Below are positions 17,202 to 22,500 of a DNA stretch of 22,500 nucleotides, one piece after another. The notes beneath the pieces were generated by a model. That model worked only from the letters and a program-made list of their open reading frames with translations, ran no database searches and was not told the DNA's origin. This DNA comes from Chara braunii (taxonomy: Eukaryota > Streptophyta > Charophyceae > Charales > Characeae). The stretch lies in NCBI GenBank assembly GCA_003427395.1, contig BFEA01000050.1, positions 2,169,226 to 2,191,725 on the forward strand, given 5' to 3'. A program made the translations under genes and the position numbers. The first letter of the stretch is position 1. The number at the start of each line of letters is the position of its first letter.

Positions 17202-17308
17202 TCAGAGAAGATGCGGACTCAGTCATGGACGTTGCACCTGCCTGATTGCAGAGATGGCTCCTCTTGGTATCATTAGCCACTCGCTGATGACTTGCTCGGT
17301 GGAAAAAC

Positions 17309-19036
17309 TCATGGCGATGGTGAAGGTGACAAAGGTTGGGAAGAAGAGGGATCAAGATAGTTGAGATGGTCGTCTTCGTCCTCGATATCGAGGGACGACG
17401 CAGATGATGGAGAAGAAGGGGAAGAAGGGAGAGGACAAAGGTAGGACATGTGTCGAATGATCGGACAAGCCGATCGACTCCCCGACACCTCTGACGCTAG
17501 TCGCACCGTATTCACGCCGCTGGGACCGAGCTCGACCATGTGAAATCACCCGAAGAATCGTGGCGCTAGCTTGCCTTGGCGAGCACATGTCCTCACCTGC
17601 ACGATGTCCCTAATTTATATTCGGGCCGAGGCCCAGCGTTCCTATTCCGGGCTTCATAACTCCTGACCTCTCTCCCATGGGTCGTTTCTGTCATTCGTTG
17701 TCTTTTTCGGGCCAGTCGGGGGAGGACCTTTTCCATTAGTTCTAGGTGGCGTTGGGCCTTATCCTTAACCGTCACCCTAGTGGTCTGTCGCGGAAGGGCC
17801 ATCTCATCATTTAGGCTCGGTAGGGCTACACAGGGTAGGCTATTGGTCTGTAGCTGGAAGGGGGTTAGGCCCGTGGATTCGTAGGGTGTCCCCCGGTGGA
17901 TAGCCAAGATACAGTCTACGATATCGGGCCAAGGCCTCGTGTCATTTGCTGCGATATTGCGTTGCAAAGGGGTCTTAATCACCCGATTGGCGTTCTCCAC
18001 CAGTTCGTTAGATTGCGACATGTGGGAGCGGTGTTGCGGATAGAGACACTGTGTAAGACTAAATTCCTCAAAACCTGTCCTCTAAATTATGCCCCATTGT
18101 CCATCAGGATCTCCTCGGTGTCCTGGTGCATCCCGAGAAAACGGTTGACGTATCTCGTGATTTTGGCCACCTGTCGCGTCTTGCACGGATAGGCCTCGAT
18201 CCATTTCGAGAAATGGTCTACGAATACCAGTAGAATTGAATACTCGCAGCTATTAGGTCCAGGGGGAACGACAATATCAATGGTATCCATACTAACCCTC
18301 TGGAATGGCCAATCGACTACTGTAGGCACTATCGATCTAGGCGACTGAATTGGCGCCTTGTCAGTGGCGCAGACGTGACAATTTCGGACGATGAACTTAA
18401 CATCGTCTCGGATGTTGGACCAATACCACTCATTTTTATCAATCGCCGCCTCCGTGATTCGGACAGCGAAATGGGCCGCAATTTCCTCGTGGGCTGACTT
18501 AACCCAGTCGTACCTCACAAACGGATGTGGGGCAGACATCCAAATCCCGCTTCCGTCCGCTTTCCGTTTTTCTAACCGTCCCTCACTCCATCGATAATCT
18601 CGAGCTTTCTCATTGGCCCGTCTCTGATCTTCCTTTGTGAAATCTCGGAGGGGGTTCCCAACCACCGTAGCTATTAAGACGACATTTGTCCACACTTCAG
18701 CCCTTCTAAACCGTCGGGTCTTTTCTAATCCTTCGGACATGGCTTCGAGAAATCGAGCCGCCGTCAGGATTTTATCAGTGCGCCGCAGAGGACACGTCCA
18801 GGGTTTGTCTGCATTTCAGTACTGTATACAAGAACCATGGGCTCGGAAAACATATCGCTGACAATCTACCCACTCGACATAGCCTTCCCCGCTCGGTCGC
18901 ATAGGGACCGAGTAAACTCTCGAAATTGCCTCACAAAAATAGCAAAATTTGTCAAGTAGGGATGAGAAGGAGGAAGATGAGAGAGGAGAAAGGGGACCTT
19001 CGAGATTACCTCCGCACCCCATCGCCATCGTGTCAA
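17309..19036 (-). pseudogene. Ty3/gypsy integrase (broken)
   Basis: Integrase inserts the cDNA into the genome. The zinc-binding part has HEEIAAHF and NCHVCATDK (an HHCC arrangement, near 18480-18340). The DDE core shows VSMDTIDI (first Asp), EILMDNGA (second Asp) and NELVENANR (Glu). A TAA stands right after DNGA, where the family usually has Glu and Phe, and a frameshift near 18020-18030 separates the second Asp from the Glu. The C-terminal part continues at 17593-18021 and, in another frame, at 17309-17539, where HMVELGPSGVNTVRL and IIRHMSYLCPLP resemble the C-terminal fold ending in the usual FHVSxLxP-like motif. No chromodomain is evident. Confidence 0.75.
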
Positions 19037-20768
19037 TCACCCCTTAGGAGCTCGAGGAAGGATGGTCACATGTCCGTATGAGCGCTCGTTGGTTGATTCT
19101 GGTTTCTTCCACGGGGTAATCTCCTCTCTTTTAATCACCTTGTCGGGTCGATGCAGGCGTGTCAAGCTGTCAGCGTTCCCGTGCTTCTTCGTCTTCCGAT
19201 GGACGATATCAAAATCGTACTCTTGCAATCGTACCGCCCAACGTCCAATCATACCCGTGTAGTTGGTGAGCCTCTTGAGGGCCAACAAGGGCTCATGATC
19301 CGTGACGAGGAGGAACTTTTGTCTGTAGAGATACGAATGAAAATGCTGAATTCCCCAAGCCACTGCGTAACACTCTCCGGGAGGGGCTGAATCGTTTCTC
19401 CTCTCGTAAGGCACTGTCCGAGAAGCGTACTCAATGACATGTTTACGACCGTCTTTCCCCTTCTGAGCTAGAATAGCGGAAATCGCTTCAGGCTGCCAGT
19501 CTGTAATGAGTATGAACTGCTTTTGCAGGTCCGGCCGGATCACAATAGGCGCAGTAACCAGGGCCTCCTTCAAAGTGACAAAGGCCCGCTCGCACTCAGT
19601 GTCCCATCGTAGGGGTTGATCCTTACGCAGAAGATTCGTTAGAGGTCGTGCGATCGCCGCGAAACCCTTGATAAATCTGCGGTAGTACGACGCCAGTCCC
19701 CAAAAGGCCCGAACCTGTGTCAGTGACGTGGGCGTGGGAGCCTCTCGGGCAGCCGCGACCTTTCTCAAATCTAGCTTTAACCCGCCTCGCGTTACCACGT
19801 AACCCAAGAACGAGATTTCTGAGAGGAAGAACTCACTCTTTTCCAGTGCGATTTTGAACCCGGCGTCCCGCAGTGCTCCCAGCGTCTACTCAATATGTTT
19901 CGCATGCCCGCGAAATGATTCCGAATAGACCAAAATATCATCTATGTTCACGATAATGCAGAAATTAATCATCCCCTGCGTCAATCAGGTCTTGTTAATG
20001 AAATTCTGAAAGGTCACGTTCATCGCCCTTTAGAACGTGGCTGATGCATTGCAGATTCCCATCGGAGAACGAATCCCCTGCCAGGTGCCCTAAAAAAATA
20101 CAAAGGCCGTCTTCGGCCGATCCTCCTCTCTAACCAAGATGTGATGAAACCCGTGGCGAATATCAAACTTACTAAAATAATTTGCGCATCCAATCGCATC
20201 CAACAAATCATCAATCCGGGGAAGCGGATACACATCTTTGATCGTGATATCATTCAATTTTCGGTAATCAATGCAAATGCGAATCGACCCACTCTTTTTC
20301 GGGACTCGGACCATGGGAAATGACCAAGGTCCCGTTACTGGTTCGATCCATCCGTTAGCCTCAAACTCCCTGATTCTTTGTAGTGCAATTTTTCTTTCTG
20401 CGAGAGAATATCGGTATGGCTTACAGTGGATCGGGGGATGCGTTCCGGTCTGAATCTCGTGTTGAATAACTAAAGACAATCCAATATCCATATCCGTTAC
20501 GTTAATCGCATCTTGATATTCAGTCAAAATATCCGCAATCAATCGATGGGTTTCGTTGGGTACGTACTGAGGCACATGCAATTCGTACGGTCTTCCATGT
20601 ATGATAACCTCCACGTGTTTCATATTCGCTCTGTGGTCATTTTCGGTAGGGGGAGCAGAAATTAAGGAATTATCCGATCTCCAAGAGAACACAGTGGTGA
20701 CCATCTGAGCATCTTCTTCTCGGATAGCCACGTGTTCTTCCAGGGTCACACCGTCGATGAGTCTTGCT
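19037..20768 (-). pseudogene. Ty3/gypsy reverse transcriptase and RNase H (four nonsense codons)
   Basis: One frame holds throughout. RT motifs: KPYRYSLAERK, EFEANGWIEPVTGPWSFP, VPKKSGSIRICIDYRKLN, YFSKFDIRHGFHHI (motif A Asp), SPMGICNASATF and VNIDDILVYS (motif C, Asp pair at 19942-19937). RNase H follows with ILITDWQPEAISAILAQ, KHVIEYASRTVPYERR and FLLVTDHEPLLAL, then the connection toward integrase with HGNADSLTRLHRPD. In-frame stops are TAG 20092, TAA 20032, TGA 19987 and TAG 19888 (first base given). The residue before IDD is Asn where Tyr is usual. The frame differs from the protease frame, so a frameshift lies near 20770. Confidence 0.9.
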
Positions 20769-22449
20769 AGGGAACCGGCTTTTCGACGATCTTGATCCCA
20801 AGCTCGTAGAGCGTAGGGTCGTCGTGCTCAGGGGGTTCCAAAGCTTCGCTTTCGGCCCCTAAGCGTAATAATCGTACCTCCTTATCGGATGTCAGCAGGG
20901 GACGAGGTAGCCCTGTAATGTCGCAGAATGCCTTCTTCTCTCGGTATCTCGAAAAAAGTGGTGTCGTAGCTTCATATAGGGTTCGAGGGGGTTCCAAAGA
21001 GTTGATCATTCAGGATACTTGTACGAGGGGCTCCCCAAAAAGTAAAGCCCGAGTTCGTTGCAGGTTCCTTTCCATAAGGACGAATGTTTTGGAAGTCTTT
21101 TGTCGGATTGGATAGCGAATCAGTTGTCGAGTCATGTCGAGATCAGCTTCATTTTTGCCGTCAGACTCGCTTGAGGAACCATATTCCTCGTCCTCATGCT
21201 CTACTTTCCTAGTTGGTTGTTCCTAGGTGATTACTCGGAGAGCGACTCCAGGAGTTAGGGGAACTTTCCGAGTTGTGGGCATCATGGTTCGCAGAGTTAA
21301 ATGCATTGGAATAACATATGGTTTCGCGCCTCTACTTCGTAGGATTATCGATCGTCGTTCGAAATCCAGATTGACCGGTAGCGCGACAAGCGCCGGTAAT
21401 CCCAGAAGTACATCATAGGTATTGACATCCAATACCACCACGTCCCCTAAAGCATAAATCTTTCATAACCGAAAGGCGGCATTCGTCATTCTGCCTACCG
21501 CTTTTATCTTTTCTTCATCCGTTGAGACGAGATGGTCTTTTTCGGTTAGCGTGATCAGATCTTTCCGCCATCCAGCCTTTTCCACTATCCTTAGTGATAT
21601 GGCCAGAACAACTGCTCCTGAATCGATAACAACATTGTACGGGACTCCCCATACTTCGATGTCACATTCCGTGGATTTCCACGGAATGACTTTGATGCGT
21701 AAGAAATGATCATCTTTCTGGATTAGTCTCAACCGTATTGGGTCTGACGTGCTGGGCTTTTCGAGCTTGTCGTCGGGAGCGGGGGCTTTCCCCTTTGTCG
21801 TTGTTAGTTTATTAAGAGTGAACCGTTTTCTGTTCGCCTTGCAATGCTGCAACATGCGTTCGTTAGCTTGTTCTGAGATAAACAGCAAGCAACCAATCGG
21901 TAATGGAATCCGGTGGTCCAAGGCCCGAACAATGTTCAAAACATCGATTTCTCCTGTTATGAAGGTAGGACCGCCTGACTCCATTTCATTTGGGGAAAGT
22001 CTCCATTTGGCTACTTCTTTTCGCTCGTCCGCAGGCCGGATGGTTCCGATCATTCCTAACCCCGGATATCCTAAGGCGATATATTGATCGAGCGGGATAA
22101 GTTCCGTTGTTTCCTCGGTAGTGACTATCATGCTTCCCCCTCCTTCTATCTCTTCAAGCATCGTACCTACCCTTCCTGGACCGTTGGCCACCGACGCAGC
22201 GGCCACAGGAGCAACCTCGACTCGAGCTTGCGCAGGCCGGTGTGGACAGTCCCGGGCGATATGGCCCGACTGATGACATGTGTAGCAGACACTCAGATTG
22301 GCTGCCATCCCTCCCACTGGTTGAGCGGGGGCAATGCCTTCTGTCACGGGGGTAGCTCTAACAGCAATGGGGCGCATCGATTGCATCAAGGATTCCATCC
22401 GGGCGTTAAACTCCCGTTGTTCCTTCTTGCTTTCTTGCATTAGTTTTGA
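20769..22449 (-). pseudogene. Ty3/gypsy gag C-terminus and aspartic protease
   Basis: One frame runs from an in-frame TAG at 22452 to TAG at 20769. The nucleocapsid zinc knuckle CYTCHQSGHIARDC (22287-22246) binds element RNA. A linker with IPLPIGCLLFISEQANER follows, then protease with VVIDSGAVVLAIS (catalytic Asp near 21624) and the flap/end region LDVNTYDVLLGLPALVAL. Stops at TGA 21465, TAG 21225 and TGA 21012 break the frame; the first lies between the protease active site and its C-terminal LLGLPAL motif. After protease comes an acidic linker (HEDEEYGSSSESDG) and a region toward RT. The capsid part of gag lies beyond the right edge. Confidence 0.8.
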
Positions 22450-22500
22450 CTAAAGTCCGGGTCAGCTCTAGTATCGCGTTTGGCTCACCGACTCTACTCG

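Larger units (their letters stand above)
12887..22500 (-). mobile_element. Decayed Ty3/gypsy LTR retrotransposon (5' LTR and gag start outside window)
   Basis: Minus-strand order: gag zinc knuckle, aspartic protease, RT, RNase H, integrase. This is the Ty3/gypsy order; Ty1/copia has integrase before RT. Further same-strand open frames follow integrase. The low-coordinate boundary is uncertain; TGTAACACCC at 12887 is only a candidate LTR terminus. Frames persist over long stretches with mostly isolated stops, so the copy is old but not shredded. No second LTR or target-site duplication can be checked here. Confidence 0.75.

Overview
The window looks like accessory, repeat-dominated DNA from a plant-lineage (streptophyte or green algal) nuclear genome. 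The reasons are a DUF4787-like secreted protein gene, plant-type Ty3/gypsy and LINE remnants, long trinucleotide microsatellites and scattered N bases. A charophyte such as Chara is my guess, but the sequence alone does not prove it. Almost every coding signal belongs to retroelements, most of them broken.

Layout. 0.44-1.15 kb (minus): a probable single-exon host gene. 1.5-4.0 kb: intergenic DNA with a candidate type III hammerhead ribozyme (1637-1700), a 54-bp duplication split by an N, an AT-rich palindrome, a 23-bp minisatellite and several simple repeats. 4.02-11.24 kb (minus): a Penelope-like element (PLE) embedded in GAA microsatellite. It runs ORF1 (CCHC knuckle plus coiled coil), GIY-YIG endonuclease, reverse transcriptase. 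The endonuclease therefore lies N-terminal to the RT, as in the permuted Chlamys-type PLEs, not C-terminal as in canonical Penelope. Its 3' 0.97 kb is repeated in direct orientation upstream of the 5' end, which is the pseudo-LTR layout of PLEs, and both copies carry a hammerhead ribozyme. 11.6-12.84 kb: a plus-strand LINE remnant and a poly(T) tract flanked by a perfect 15-bp direct repeat. From about 12.9 kb to the right edge (minus): a decayed Ty3/gypsy element with gag knuckle, protease, RT, RNase H and integrase, followed by an unrecognised same-strand ORF. The 5' LTR lies outside the window.

How parts work together. In the PLE, the hammerheads in the two pseudo-LTR copies would cut a minus-sense transcript into a unit of 6,252 nt. 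The ORF1 protein is a plausible RNA-binding partner and the EN-RT protein would carry out target-primed reverse transcription. ORF1 and the endonuclease share one frame, separated only by a UGA followed by CGG. Both the PLE and the Ty3 copy carry frameshifts and stops, so neither is likely autonomous now.

The most interesting item is the permuted PLE, with a hammerhead whose core shows a paired change (U3 and A8 in place of C3 and G8) and a self-complementary ACGCGU stem III. The second, differently arranged hammerhead near 1.65 kb is an independent candidate.
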